Part shown: piece by piece, positions 17,979 to 25,944 of the stretch
Numbering within the stretch: the stretch's first letter is position 1
Layout: each line of letters opens with the position of its first letter
DNA from: Devosia sp.
GTDB taxonomy: Bacteria > Pseudomonadota > Alphaproteobacteria > Rhizobiales > Devosiaceae
NCBI RefSeq assembly: GCF_014860165.1
Contig: NZ_JACZKG010000028.1
Location: 32,397-96,396, forward strand
DNA length: 64,000 nt
Direction: 5' to 3'
The notes under the pieces: model-generated
Database searches by the model: none
The model's input: the letters and a program-made list of their open reading frames with translations, nothing else
Told to the model about the DNA's origin: nothing
Translations under genes and position numbers: made by a program

Positions 17979-19217
17979 TTATTCAGCCGACGCGATGATG
18001 TCGACGAAGCGCTGCTGGATCTCCTCGACCGTCAGGTCGGGGTTGGACCAGGCTTCAGCCCACAGATCGTCCATCTGGCCGATCGAGTCCTGGGTCAGGT
18101 AGATGCCTGCGCCCTGGATCACGTGGTTCGGGTCCTTGAGGATCTCGAGGCCAGCCTTCATGCAATCGTCGGCGAGGGACATGTCAACGTCGTCACGCAC
18201 CGGGAGCGAACCCTTGGCGTTGTTGAACAGGGCCTGGACCTGCGGATTGACCATCATGGAGGCCATCTTCAGCTGGGCAGCTTCAACAGCTGCGTCGTCC
18301 TGCTTGGGGAACAGGAAGATGTCGCCGCCGGTGTCGAGGTACGGCTGTTCAGCCGGGCCAGCGATACAGGCATAGTCGACACCGGGCTGCTCGCCGGCAA
18401 CGGCGAATTCGCCACGAGCCCAGTCACCCATGATCTGCAGGGCGGCCTGGTCCTGGATCACGAGGTTGGTCGTGTCGTTCCAGGTGCGGTTGGCCGAACC
18501 TTCGTCGGTCAGGCCCTTGAGGCTCTTGAAGATCTCGATGGCATGCTTGACTTCGGGGCCACCGGCAACGTCGAGGTTGCGATCCTTGTAGATGGCCTCG
18601 TGGCCTTCCTTGCCGAGCTGGGAGAGCATGACGACGCCCATGGCGCCACCGATCTGCCAGGCTTCACCACCGATAGCGAACGGAATGATGCCCGCTTCCT
18701 GCAGCTTGGGAGCGGCAGCGATGAAATCGTCAAGGTTCTTCGGCAGCGGAACGCCAGCCTTTTCAAAGGCGGGAACCGAAGCCCAGGCCCACTGCCACGA
18801 GTGAATGTTCACCGGGACGCAGTAGATCTTGCCTTCGAATTCGCAGACTTCGAGAATGGCAGCCGGACGGATGAAATCGCGCCAGCCTTCCGAGTCGGCA
18901 AGCGGGGTCAGGTCGAGCAGCAGGCCGGCTTCGGCGAGTTCTTCGAACTGACGGCTGATGTTGAACTGAGCGGCGCCCGGAGGATCGCCACCGAGGGTAC
19001 GCTGCAGCGTAGCCGAACGGGCGTTTTCACCACCGGCAATGGCGGTATCGACCCACTTGTCTTCGCCCAGGGCGTCGAACTCGCGAGCGAAAACCGAAAC
19101 GGCGGCCTGTTCGCCACCCGACGTCCACCAATGGATAACTTCGACGTCCGCTGCATTAACAGCGGTGGAGCCGAGCAAAGCAGTTGCCATAGCGGCAACC
19201 ACTGCAAACTTCTTCAT
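17979..19217 (-). CDS. Carbohydrate ABC importer substrate-binding protein
   Basis: A periplasmic binding protein of 412 residues of the bacterial solute-binding family 1 (sugar). Signal peptide MKKFAVVAAMATALLGSTAVNAA at ATG 19217 with GGGAGGA upstream. The mature start VEVIHWWTSGGEQAAVSVFAREFDALG and segments NIHSWQWAWASVPAFEKAG and GDWARGEFAVAGEQPGVDY are typical of oligosaccharide/glycoside binders. Paired Cys residues (VCEFEGKIYCVP; YACIAG; ADDCMK) may form disulfides. It is the first gene of the operon; its promoter region carries the LacI-type operators. The ligand is unknown; trehalose, glucosides or similar would fit the enzymes downstream. Confidence 0.92.
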   Translation of the reverse strand: MKKFAVVAAMATALLGSTAVNAADVEVIHWWTSGGEQAAVSVFAREFDALGEDKWVDTAIAGGENARSATLQRTLGGDPPGAAQFNISRQFEELAEAGLLLDLTPLADSEGWRDFIRPAAILEVCEFEGKIYCVPVNIHSWQWAWASVPAFEKAGVPLPKNLDDFIAAAPKLQEAGIIPFAIGGEAWQIGGAMGVVMLSQLGKEGHEAIYKDRNLDVAGGPEVKHAIEIFKSLKGLTDEGSANRTWNDTTNLVIQDQAALQIMGDWARGEFAVAGEQPGVDYACIAGPAEQPYLDTGGDIFLFPKQDDAAVEAAQLKMASMMVNPQVQALFNNAKGSLPVRDDVDMSLADDCMKAGLEILKDPNHVIQGAGIYLTQDSIGQMDDLWAEAWSNPDLTVEEIQQRFVDIIASAE

Positions 19218-19312
19218 AGGTTGTCCTCCCAACGATCACTTGGAGCGAAACGCTCCCGCGAAGCTGCCAGCCGCAAGGTTGCCTTCTTGTGAGACATCCC
19301 GAGCTGGCGGCG

Positions 19313-19326
19313 TGTAATCGATTGCA
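19313..19326. promoter_or_regulatory. LacI-type operator O1
   Basis: TGTAATCGATTGCA, a 14-bp palindrome with one mismatch to the perfect copy O2. Its centre lies 34 bases from that of O2, slightly more than three helical turns. It sits between the binding-protein gene and the divergent lacI-family gene, 96 bases before the binding-protein start. Confidence 0.75.
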
Positions 19327-19327
19327 T

Positions 19328-19342
19328 TTTCGGGTCCCGAAA
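19328..19342. promoter_or_regulatory. Inverted repeat between the two operators
   Basis: TTTCGGGTCCCGAAA, a perfect palindrome around a central T, placed exactly between the two LacI-type sites but with a different sequence. It could be the site of a second regulator or a hairpin in the leader RNA. Confidence 0.5.
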
Positions 19343-19346
19343 TCTC

Positions 19347-19360
19347 TGCAATCGATTGCA
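19347..19360. promoter_or_regulatory. LacI-type operator O2
   Basis: TGCAATCGATTGCA, a perfect 14-bp palindrome with a central CG step, the usual form of LacI-family operators. It lies just downstream of the putative promoter elements for the binding-protein operon, where bound repressor would block initiation. Confidence 0.8.
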
Positions 19361-19363
19361 TGA

Positions 19364-19392
19364 GTTTCGTACACGCCTTGCGCACCTGTCAA
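19364..19392 (-). promoter_or_regulatory. Putative promoter of the LacI-controlled sugar operon
   Basis: A consensus -35 hexamer TTGACA lies at 19387-19392 on the minus strand. The -10 is poor (TACGAA or CGAAAC at 15-17 bases spacing). Transcription would begin inside operator O2. The weak -10 suits a repressed or activated promoter. Confidence 0.4.
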
Positions 19393-19444
19393 GATCGAAT
19401 TAGACAGAATGGGTTACTGACAGCGAGAGGGGGCGCTGCCAGAC

Positions 19445-20521
19445 ATGAGTTTGGTAAAAAAAACGCCGACAATTCAAGATGTTGCGCGTTTCGCCAACGT
19501 CTCGACGGCCACTGTCAGCCGCGCCCTTTCGAGCCCCGAAAGGGTGAGCGAGCAGACCCGCGCGCGCATTTCAGAGGCGGTGCGCGTCACCGGCTATACA
19601 CCCAACCAGTCGGCCCGCTCGCTGCGCCAGAAGACGGCCCGGACGATCCTGGTTGCCCTGCCCGATATCGGCAATCCGTTCTTCTCGGTGATCCTGGACG
19701 CGGTGGAGCGCGAGGCGGCGGCGCGCGGCTATGGCGTGCTGGTGGCCAACCGTTTCTCCGGGGGCGATTCCGGGGTGCGGATGCGCGACTATTTCATGTC
19801 CAACCGGGTGGATGGGCTGCTGCTGTTCGACGGGTCGGTCGATCTTGAACAGCTGATGATGCTCACCGGCGAGCCGACGCCGTTTCCGCTCATCGTGGTC
19901 TGCGAGGAAATTCCCAATGCGCCGTTCCACACGGTGAAGACGGACAACAGCTATGCGGCGGAGCAGGCGACCCGCCACCTGATCGAGCTGGGTCACCGCC
20001 GTATCGGCCATATCAGAGGACCTGATGGCAATGTGCTGACCGGAGAGCGCGAGGCCGGGTTCCGGCGGGCCATGCAGGCCGCCGGCCTTGAGGCGCGGCC
20101 GGAATGGATGCTGCCGGGCGCTTTTGACATGGATTCAGGGGTGGTCGCGGCGCAGCATTTCGTGCGTCTGGAGGCTCGCCCGACGGCGATCTTTGCGGCC
20201 AATGATGAAAGCGCCATCGGGTTCATTTCCGGCCTGCGCCAGCACGGGCTCGATTGCCCGGGCGATGTCTCTGTCGTTGGCTTCGACGACCTGGCACTGG
20301 CGGCGCATGTGTGGCCACCGCTCACCACGATGCGGCAGCCACGGGCGGCGCTGGGGCGGATCGCGGCTGGCGCCCTCATCGACGTGATCGAGGGCGAGCG
20401 GCACAGCCGGGTGCCCATGCATATGGTGCTGAGCTCTGAATTGATCGTGCGCGGCAGTACGGCCAGACCCCCTGCCCTCGTGGCGCCGCTCGCCACCCCG
20501 CCTGCCCTCGCCGCACGCTGA
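19445..20521 (+). CDS. LacI family transcriptional regulator
   Basis: A 358-residue repressor with the LacI helix-turn-helix TIQDVARFANVSTATVSRALSSPERVSEQTR at residues 8-40 and hinge region GYTPNQSARSLRQ that gives minor-groove contact. The effector domain is periplasmic-binding-protein-like (ILVALPDIGNPFFSVILDAVEREA, AIFAANDESAIGF, VVGFDDLALAAHVWPPLTTMRQP). It is divergent from the sugar importer, with two palindromic LacI-type operators in the gap, so it almost certainly controls that operon and itself in response to an intermediate or the imported sugar. ATG 19445 gives the standard N terminus. Confidence 0.93.
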   Translation: MSLVKKTPTIQDVARFANVSTATVSRALSSPERVSEQTRARISEAVRVTGYTPNQSARSLRQKTARTILVALPDIGNPFFSVILDAVEREAAARGYGVLVANRFSGGDSGVRMRDYFMSNRVDGLLLFDGSVDLEQLMMLTGEPTPFPLIVVCEEIPNAPFHTVKTDNSYAAEQATRHLIELGHRRIGHIRGPDGNVLTGEREAGFRRAMQAAGLEARPEWMLPGAFDMDSGVVAAQHFVRLEARPTAIFAANDESAIGFISGLRQHGLDCPGDVSVVGFDDLALAAHVWPPLTTMRQPRAALGRIAAGALIDVIEGERHSRVPMHMVLSSELIVRGSTARPPALVAPLATPPALAAR

Positions 20522-20579
20522 TCGCCGCAACAAGGGCGTTTCCTTTGGGCAGAAATCGGGTAAAGGGGACACCTGCGCT

Positions 20580-20656
20580 GGTCCCGTAGCTCAGCTGGAT
20601 AGAGCAGCAGCCTTCTAAGCTGTTGGTCGGGGGTTCGAGTCCCTCCGGGATCGCCA
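20580..20656 (+). tRNA. tRNA-Arg (TCT)
   Basis: A 77-base cloverleaf with encoded CCA. Acceptor GGTCCCG pairs with CGGGATC (one G-T), anticodon stem GCAGC/GCTGT encloses CTTCTAA, anticodon TCT. Arginine tRNA genes are common integration sites, and the stretch just downstream contains a truncated gene, but I find no duplicated tRNA 3' end. Confidence 0.96.
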
Positions 20657-20766
20657 GTATTTCAACCACGTTTGGTAAATCCCGCCCTGGGGAAGTTGAT
20701 TTACCGGGACGATCGATCGACAGCCAACCCGACATCTGCCACGTTGCCGCGACTGGAGATTTGTCT

Positions 20767-21060
20767 ATGCCGCCACGATTTGCAAAATTGCTGCTTTCTG
20801 CCGCGCTCATCATGGGCGTTACCCAAGGCGTCATGGCCGAAACCTACCGCCTTGAAGTATCGGGGATCAGGCCATTCAAACTGTTTGTTGAAGGTGGCAC
20901 TGTGCGTCGGCTCCCCACCGAAAATGGCAGCATCTATGAAGTCACCATGGAAGACGACCGTTGCGAGACCGTCGTAAGGGCCCAGATGCACGGGGACACG
21001 CTGCGCATCAATTACAATGTCTGTACCGGACAAGGCATCAGCATCGGCATGCGGCGGTAG
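20767..21060 (+). CDS. Small exported protein of unknown function
   Basis: A 97-residue protein with a signal peptide (MPPRFAKLLLSAALIMGVTQGVMA) and a mature part of about 73 residues: ETYRLEVSGIRPFKLFVEGGTVRRLP, two cysteines (DDRCET, NVCTGQG) that could form one disulfide, and a basic C terminus. ATG 20767 has GGAG 10 bases upstream; the longer frame runs back through the tRNA and is rejected. I do not recognise the family. It stands alone after tRNA-Arg. Confidence 0.65.
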   Translation: MPPRFAKLLLSAALIMGVTQGVMAETYRLEVSGIRPFKLFVEGGTVRRLPTENGSIYEVTMEDDRCETVVRAQMHGDTLRINYNVCTGQGISIGMRR

Positions 21061-21077
21061 AACCTCGGCATGTCTGA

Positions 21078-21536
21078 AGCCAGAAGTCCCGCCGAGAATC
21101 GATCCTGGCCGGGGCACTGCTTGCCGCGGTCTTTCAGCGGTATCCAGCCAAGGCTCTCATTTGGCCAGCCCTGGTCATGCTGGCTTCGCTCGCACCGTTC
21201 CTGCTCATCTATACCGAGACCGACCACCCGATCGAGCTGCTGTTGGGCTGGCGCGGGCTCGCGCTGACAGCAGCAACGATCGCTTTCGTGTGCGCGGCGG
21301 TCTATCTCAGGGAACCAGCCGGTTATGCCAGAGAGGCAGCGAAGATCGTCGGGGCCCTGAGTTACCCCATCTACCTGCTGCACCCGTTGGCCTATCTGGC
21401 TGTTGAGAAACTGGGCGTTGTCAGCACCTGGCCGAAACTGGCGGCGGCGGCGACCATGACCGTTGTCCTCTCGCTGATAGTCTGGCGGATTGTCGAGCTT
21501 CCGGCCCGTGAATTCGGACGCCGGGCGTTTCCTTAA
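21078..21536 (+). pseudogene. Truncated acyltransferase family 3 (OafA/YrhL-like) C terminus
   Basis: The frame open from a stop at 21075 encodes three or four hydrophobic helices ending in GALSYPIYLLHPLAYLAVEKLG, a hallmark of the last part of membrane acyltransferase-3 proteins, and a short cytoplasmic tail. The normal protein has about 350 residues and ten helices; only about 150 are left. No start codon precedes 21177, and residues before it (LAAVFQRYPAKALIWPALVM) still look like the same protein. The N-terminal two thirds are missing, so this is most likely a 5'-deleted remnant rather than a working small gene. Confidence 0.65.
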
Positions 21537-21705
21537 GGGGAGATCCAGTCTGGCCTCGACGCAGGTGCGTGGTCCGTCAACCAAGCGCGACCTGGCCAAG
21601 GCTCGCTAAAATTGTGCGGACGCGGTTGGGGCGCCGCTAACGGCGTTTCGTCGCGGATAGCGGGGCTTAAGAATTCGGCAAGGCCCACCCCGCTAGCTGG
21701 AGGGT

Positions 21706-21987
21706 ATGCGTGACCTTACTACCCTCTTCGCCGGCAAGTCGCCCCTCAAGCTCGAACGCCGCATCGCACCGCGCCGAAACACCGCCATCGAAGCTACGAT
21801 CACCTTTGGTCACACTCGCCTTGGCTGCATTATCCGTAACGTTTCCGATACGGGTGCGAAGCTGGAAGTGGCCAAGGTTGCGGGTATTCCCGACATTTTC
21901 CTGCTGCATGCGCCCGGGCACCGGCCGCAGACCTGCCGCGTGGTCTGGCGGGCGCTCAAGGAATTGGGCGTGGAGTATCGGGACTAA
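21706..21987 (+). CDS. PilZ domain protein
   Basis: A 93-residue protein consisting of little more than one PilZ domain, a cyclic-di-GMP receptor fold. The conserved arginines lie in LERRIAPRRNT (residues 16-26) and the D/N-x-S-x-x-G element appears as NVSDTGAKLEV. The end (CRVVWRALKELGVEYRD) fits the final strand. ATG 21706 has CTGGAGG upstream. Its stop overlaps the stop of the convergent ArsR gene by 3 bases (CTAA). A PAS-GGDEF cyclase at 48.5 kb could supply the ligand. Confidence 0.82.
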   Translation: MRDLTTLFAGKSPLKLERRIAPRRNTAIEATITFGHTRLGCIIRNVSDTGAKLEVAKVAGIPDIFLLHAPGHRPQTCRVVWRALKELGVEYRD

Positions 21988-22385
21988 AAGTCGAAGCCCA
22001 TCTGGGATGCAGCCTTTTGCGGAGGTTGCGGCGCCGGGGCTTTAGGGGCCGCTGACGTCGCCACTGGCGTGGCTGCAACCCGGATGGCCTTGTCCGCCAC
22101 CGGCCTCGTCTCCGGCTTTGTCGCCGCCCCCTGCACCGTGTCCAGCCAATCGCGCACCGGCTTCAGCCGTGCGGCATGCAGCGCGTAGCGATTTTCCCGC
22201 CCCGCCTTTTTCTCGCTGATCAGCCTTGCCTGCTTGAGCACACGCAGGTGGCGCGAGATCGCCGGGCGGCTGATGTCGAACGACCCAGCCAGTATGTGCA
22301 CCGGTTGAGGCCCCTTGTGCAGGATTTCAATGATGCGGCAACGGGTTGGGTCAGCGAGAGCGACCAGGACGGCGATGGGCGGCAT
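21984..22385 (-). CDS. ArsR family transcriptional regulator
   Basis: A 133-residue winged-helix regulator. The HTH reads ALADPTRCRIIEILHKGPQPVHILAGSFDISRPAISRHLRVLKQARLISEKKAGRENRYAL within residues 9-70, typical of the ArsR group that includes YgaV/SdpR-like repressors. There are no obvious metal-binding cysteine pairs, and the C-terminal 45 residues are a low-complexity Ala/Pro/Lys tail ending QMGFDF. ATG 22385 is 185 bases from the divergent hemolysin III gene. Target unknown. Confidence 0.85.
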   Translation of the reverse strand: MPPIAVLVALADPTRCRIIEILHKGPQPVHILAGSFDISRPAISRHLRVLKQARLISEKKAGRENRYALHAARLKPVRDWLDTVQGAATKPETRPVADKAIRVAATPVATSAAPKAPAPQPPQKAASQMGFDF

Positions 22386-22570
22386 GGCGTATCCGTAAGG
22401 TTGTCCGCTGCAGTAGTAACGGTCGCGTTACGCGTCAAGTGCGGGCCTTGCGAGGCAACCGGTTATTCACCAGATGCGTTGAGGTGGGCTTTACGATGCC
22501 GTACCAATCCGACGGCCATGCAATAAACTGGTGACTTCCCGGCGCCACACTCGGGACAAGGAGCAGGCCC

Positions 22571-23254
22571 GTGCAGGAATCGGCGACCAAATATTCATGG
22601 TGGAGCCGCGAACAGCGGCCCTATAGCCGCGCCGAACTGGTGGTGGACGGCGCGGTCCATGTGTTCGGCCTTATCGTCGCCATCGCCGCGGGGTCGATCC
22701 TGCTGGCCTTTGCGATTCTTGAAACCGCGCCGGAGGTAGCCCCGGCCCTGGTGGTCTATGTCGGTTCGCTGGTGGCCGTGCTGGGCGTGTCGCTGGCCTA
22801 TAATCTGTGGCCGGTATCGCCCATCAAGATGGTGCTGGCGCGGTTTGACCAGGCGGCCATTTTCCTGTTCATAGCCGGGACCTATACGCCGTTCCTGGCT
22901 GTGCTGGGCGGCACCACGACGGGCGTGCTGATGACGAGCTTCGTGTGGGGCGCGTCGCTGGTCGGGGTGGCGCTCAAGCTGATCGTGCCCGAACGCTTCG
23001 GGCGGCTGGCCATCGCTCTCTATCTCGCCATCGGCTGGAGCGGCATCCTGGTGTTCCAGTCACTGGCCCAGACGTTGCCAGCGACCACCTTGTGGCTGCT
23101 GCTGGCGGGTGGCGTCACCTATTCCCTGGGGATCGTCTTTCACCTGTGGGAAAGGCTCAAGTTTCAGAATGCGGTGTGGCATGTCTTCGTGGTGACCGGC
23201 GCCAGCCTGCATCTGTGGGCGGTGATCGACTGCATGGTCATCCACCGGCTGTAG
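22571..23254 (+). CDS. Hemolysin III / YqfA (PAQR) family membrane protein
   Basis: A 227-residue seven-helix membrane protein. Family motifs: VDGAVHVFGLIVA, RFDQAAIFLFIAGTYTPFL, and the C-terminal WHVFVVTGASLHLWAV whose histidines, with the first, form the metal site of PAQR proteins. The start is GTG 22571 with AAGGAG 9 bases upstream. Despite the name most bacterial members are not hemolysins; relatives are linked to membrane-lipid homeostasis. It converges on the DUF192 gene with the stop codons directly abutting. Confidence 0.88.
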   Translation: MQESATKYSWWSREQRPYSRAELVVDGAVHVFGLIVAIAAGSILLAFAILETAPEVAPALVVYVGSLVAVLGVSLAYNLWPVSPIKMVLARFDQAAIFLFIAGTYTPFLAVLGGTTTGVLMTSFVWGASLVGVALKLIVPERFGRLAIALYLAIGWSGILVFQSLAQTLPATTLWLLLAGGVTYSLGIVFHLWERLKFQNAVWHVFVVTGASLHLWAVIDCMVIHRL

Positions 23255-23737
23255 TCAGTCCGCCGGCTTGCCCACCAATGCGTGTTCCATCGTGTCGCCC
23301 GGCTCGAGGCCGATCTCGACCGAGCGGCCGCCGGGGATTTCCAGCACAAACTGCACCGGCACTTCCGAGGGAATGGACGTGACGTCATGTGGCCGGGCGT
23401 TGACGTGAATGGTCTTCACCACCCCATCGGACCCCACGAAGATCATATCGAGCGGGATGAAGGTGTTGCGCATCCAGAAGGAAACCTCGCGCTCCTCCTT
23501 GAAGTCGAACAGCATGCCCGCATCGTCGGCGAGCTCCTGCACGAACATCAGCCCCTTGGCCCGGCTTTCGGGCGTATCGACGACTTCGACGTTGAAGCCA
23601 TAGTCGCCGGTGGCGGTGTGGAGCACCAGCTTGCCCTCATCGCTGCAGGCCGCCAGCGGCAGGGCCACCATGGCGATAGCCATCGCTACCGCGGCGCGGC
23701 GGAGCACCGGGGCGAAGCCTTGGGCAAAGATGAACAT
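23255..23737 (-). CDS. DUF192 lipoprotein
   Basis: A 160-residue protein with an N-terminal membrane segment and a lipobox (LPLAAC), then a DUF192 domain: DTPESRAKGLMFVQELADDAGMLFDF and VSFWMRNTFIPLDMIFVGSDG. It should be a lipid-anchored periplasmic protein of unknown biochemical role. ATG 23737 is 12 bases after the cold-shock gene stop, so the two are one operon. This gene pair is common in Hyphomicrobiales. Confidence 0.87.
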   Translation of the reverse strand: MFIFAQGFAPVLRRAAVAMAIAMVALPLAACSDEGKLVLHTATGDYGFNVEVVDTPESRAKGLMFVQELADDAGMLFDFKEEREVSFWMRNTFIPLDMIFVGSDGVVKTIHVNARPHDVTSIPSEVPVQFVLEIPGGRSVEIGLEPGDTMEHALVGKPAD

Positions 23738-23749
23738 AGAGTAGTGATC

Positions 23750-24373
23750 CTAGTGGGAGGACGGCGCGTCGCCCCAACCGTCGGGCCGAATTTCGGCGAC
23801 CATAAGGCCCTTGGGGCCATTGCCGTAGCGAACCAACACATACTGGCCCGGCCGGAGTTCGGTGATGCCGAAACGGCGCAGGGTTTCCATATGGACGAAC
23901 ACGTCGGGCGTACCCTCGCCGGCCGAGAGGAAACCGAAGCCGCGGATGCGGTTGAACCACTTGACCTCGAGCCGCACCATGCCGGAGGTCGGCTCCACCA
24001 CGACATGGGTGCGCGGCGCTGGCATCTGGGCGGGGTGGCGGGCGGTGGATTCATCCATCGAGACGATGCGGAAGGCCTGCAGGCCGCCGGGGCGATTGAG
24101 GGCCTCGACGACAATGCGGGCCCCCTCATAGGCGGTCTGGTAGCCGTCGCGGCGCAGGCAGGTCACATGCAGCAGCACATCGGGCATGCCATTGTCGGGT
24201 ACGATGAAGCCGAAGCCCTTGCCGGCATCGAACCATTTGATGGCGCCGGAGACCTCGATGGTCGCATCGGGACCGGCTTCACCGGAGGACAGGGCATGGC
24301 CACGGCTCGCCGACCCTGCCTCTTCGGACAGCATCGCGGCATCATCGCCTTCGCCAGTGAACTTGGCCCCCAT
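23750..24373 (-). CDS. Cold-shock protein with two CSD domains
   Basis: A 207-residue protein with two cold-shock (OB-fold) domains. The first has IKWFDAGKGFGFIVPDNGMPDVLLHVTCLRRDG, the second VKWFNRIRGFGFLSAGEGTPDVFVHMETLRRFG; both keep RNP1-like (KGFGFI, RGFGFL) and RNP2-like (VLLHV, VFVHM) nucleic-acid contacts. The linker is Pro/Ala rich. ATG 24373 (MGAKFTGEGDDAA) is chosen; 28 more codons are open but have no support. It should bind single-stranded RNA or DNA. First gene of the operon with the DUF192 gene. Confidence 0.88.
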   Translation of the reverse strand: MGAKFTGEGDDAAMLSEEAGSASRGHALSSGEAGPDATIEVSGAIKWFDAGKGFGFIVPDNGMPDVLLHVTCLRRDGYQTAYEGARIVVEALNRPGGLQAFRIVSMDESTARHPAQMPAPRTHVVVEPTSGMVRLEVKWFNRIRGFGFLSAGEGTPDVFVHMETLRRFGITELRPGQYVLVRYGNGPKGLMVAEIRPDGWGDAPSSH

Positions 24374-24548
24374 ATTCCCAAAGCCCTTTTTTACTCGCCC
24401 CGCCGCCGCGAGGTACACCACAAGACACGAAGCACACTGTGTCCGATTCAAATGCAATTGTTAAGAGTCTGTTTGGAATTGCGCCGGTTGCGGCGCACGA
24501 CAGGGCTTGATAGGCCACCGGTATCGATTTCGACAGGAGGAATGCACC

Positions 24549-24965
24549 GTGAAATACCTGCACACCATGGTCCGGGTGACCAATGTCGAGGACAGCCTGC
24601 GCTTCTACTGCGAGGGGCTGGGGCTGGAGGAGGTGCGCCGGAGCGAGAACGAGAAGGGCCGCTATACGCTGATCTTCCTGCGGGCGCCCGGTGACACGGG
24701 CGGCGAGGTGGAGCTGACCTATAACTGGGATCCGGAGGAATATACCGGCGGCCGCAATTTCGGCCACCTGGCCTATCGCACGGACGATATCTACAAGCTC
24801 TGCCAGCACCTTATGGATATGGGCGTCACCATCAACCGGCCGCCACGCGACGGGCACATGGCCTTCGTGCGCTCGCCGGACGGGATCTCCGTGGAGCTGA
24901 TCCAGGACGGGTCCCTGCCCCCGCAGGAGCCGTGGCTGTCGATGCCGAACACCGGCAAGTGGTGA
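24549..24965 (+). CDS. gloA: Lactoylglutathione lyase (glyoxalase I)
   Basis: A 138-residue VOC-fold metalloenzyme that converts the methylglyoxal-glutathione hemithioacetal to S-lactoylglutathione. The four metal ligands are recognisable: His in YLHTMVRV, Glu in GGEVELTYNW, His in FGHLAYRTDD and Glu in GISVELIQ. Start GTG 24549 with AGGAGG 8 bases upstream; the longer frame is not needed. Followed by a strong hairpin. Confidence 0.93.
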   Translation: MKYLHTMVRVTNVEDSLRFYCEGLGLEEVRRSENEKGRYTLIFLRAPGDTGGEVELTYNWDPEEYTGGRNFGHLAYRTDDIYKLCQHLMDMGVTINRPPRDGHMAFVRSPDGISVELIQDGSLPPQEPWLSMPNTGKW

Positions 24966-24990
24966 TTCCGTGCTAGCGGATCGTTAACGC

Positions 24991-25026
24991 TTCGCTAACC
25001 CTTGTGCTTAGCCGGGGGTTAGCGAA
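24991..25026 (+). terminator. Strong stem-loop after gloA
   Basis: Perfect 11-bp stem TTCGCTAACCC/GGGTTAGCGAA with a 14-base loop, 25 bases after the gloA stop. No T-run follows directly, so it is a terminator or a 3' stabiliser. Confidence 0.55.
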
Positions 25027-25106
25027 ACCGCTGGTATTTTAGCGACTTCACAGAACGGGCCATTGCCTGTTGCGTCCGCGCAACAGGCGGTCACTCGGAA
25101 GCCGCC

Positions 25107-25583
25107 ATGCATACCACAACCCGCTCCATTGCCGCCCTCGTGGTCACCGTCTTCATGCTGGCGGCCTGTGCGCCGCTGGCGATGTTCGCCAGCTCCAGCG
25201 GCGCCGGCTATGCCGGCAAGCGCAGCGACTGGGGCACCTTCGTCTCGAGCCGCGAGGTCAACGCGCTCTGCATCGCCCCCAAGCTGCGCTTCCTGATCTG
25301 GGAATTTGAGGGTCACTTCGGCAAGAAGGTAATCATGAGCTCGGGCTACCGGGACGGCCAGCATAATTCGGCGGCCGGGGGCGCGGATAATTCCTATCAC
25401 ACCAGGTGCATGGCCGCCGATTTCTACATTCCCGGCGTCGACAAGGGCCAGCTCATCGCCTTTGCCATGAATACCGGCAGCGTGGGCGGGCTGGGCTGCT
25501 ATCCGGGCAAGCAGTTCATCCATGTCGACGTGCGCGATCGCCCGCGCGGCTACAACCGGCCCGTGACTTTCTCGGGCTGTTAA
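25107..25583 (+). CDS. Peptidase M15A (YcbK-like) lipoprotein
   Basis: A 158-residue exported protein with lipobox MLAAC and a D-Ala-D-Ala peptidase-like M15 domain. Zinc-site motifs are SGYRDGQHN...SYHTRCMAADFYIPG (His and Asp) and FIHVDVRDRPRG (His). Three cysteines in the domain (NALCIAP, TRCMAAD, GLGCYPG) plus a C-terminal Cys may pair. It probably acts on cell-wall peptides in the periplasm. The start ATG 25107 has no strong ribosome site, but the signal begins immediately. Confidence 0.85.
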   Translation: MHTTTRSIAALVVTVFMLAACAPLAMFASSSGAGYAGKRSDWGTFVSSREVNALCIAPKLRFLIWEFEGHFGKKVIMSSGYRDGQHNSAAGGADNSYHTRCMAADFYIPGVDKGQLIAFAMNTGSVGGLGCYPGKQFIHVDVRDRPRGYNRPVTFSGC

Positions 25584-25654
25584 AAAAATCCCGTTTGCGC
25601 CAACAAGGGGTTGCGCATCGGAAATCACCCAACTATACGACCACCAGCGCTTAG

Positions 25655-25729
25655 GCGCCCTTCGTCTATCGGTTAGGACGGCACCCTTTCACGGTGCAGA
25701 GAGGGGTTCGACTCCCCTAGGGCGTACCA
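25655..25729 (+). tRNA. tRNA-Glu (TTC)
   Basis: A 75-base cloverleaf with encoded CCA. Acceptor GCGCCCT pairs with AGGGCGT (G-T at the first pair), anticodon stem GCACC/GGTGC encloses CTTTCAC, anticodon TTC. It is the first of two nearly identical glutamate tRNA genes. Confidence 0.96.
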
Positions 25730-25779
25730 TTCCTACTTCAGTGGGAATGGCCTATACTAAGTTAGAAGTTCCTAGGTTC

Positions 25780-25854
25780 GCGGCCATCGTCTATCGGTCA
25801 GGACGGCACCCTCTCACGGTGCAGAGCGGGGTTCGATTCCCCGTGGCCGTACCA
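25780..25854 (+). tRNA. tRNA-Glu (CTC)
   Basis: A 75-base cloverleaf with encoded CCA, acceptor GCGGCCA/TGGCCGT and anticodon loop CTCTCAC, anticodon CTC. The whole body (ATCGTCTATCGG, GGACGGCACC, ACGGTGCAGAG) matches the preceding tRNA-Glu(TTC) nearly base for base, so the pair arose by tandem duplication and anticodon change. Confidence 0.95.
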
Positions 25855-25944
25855 GGAACTCTTCCCTCAGTGTTTGTGACAACAACGCCGCTTCGGGCGT
25901 CGGCATCTGGTGGCGGGAGCTTGAGTCAGACAGCGAGCGGCGGC

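Noticed and set aside
25655..25854. Tandem tRNA pair as an integrated-element attachment duplication
   Set aside because: Both are complete tRNAs with different anticodons and no cargo between them; simple duplication explains them.
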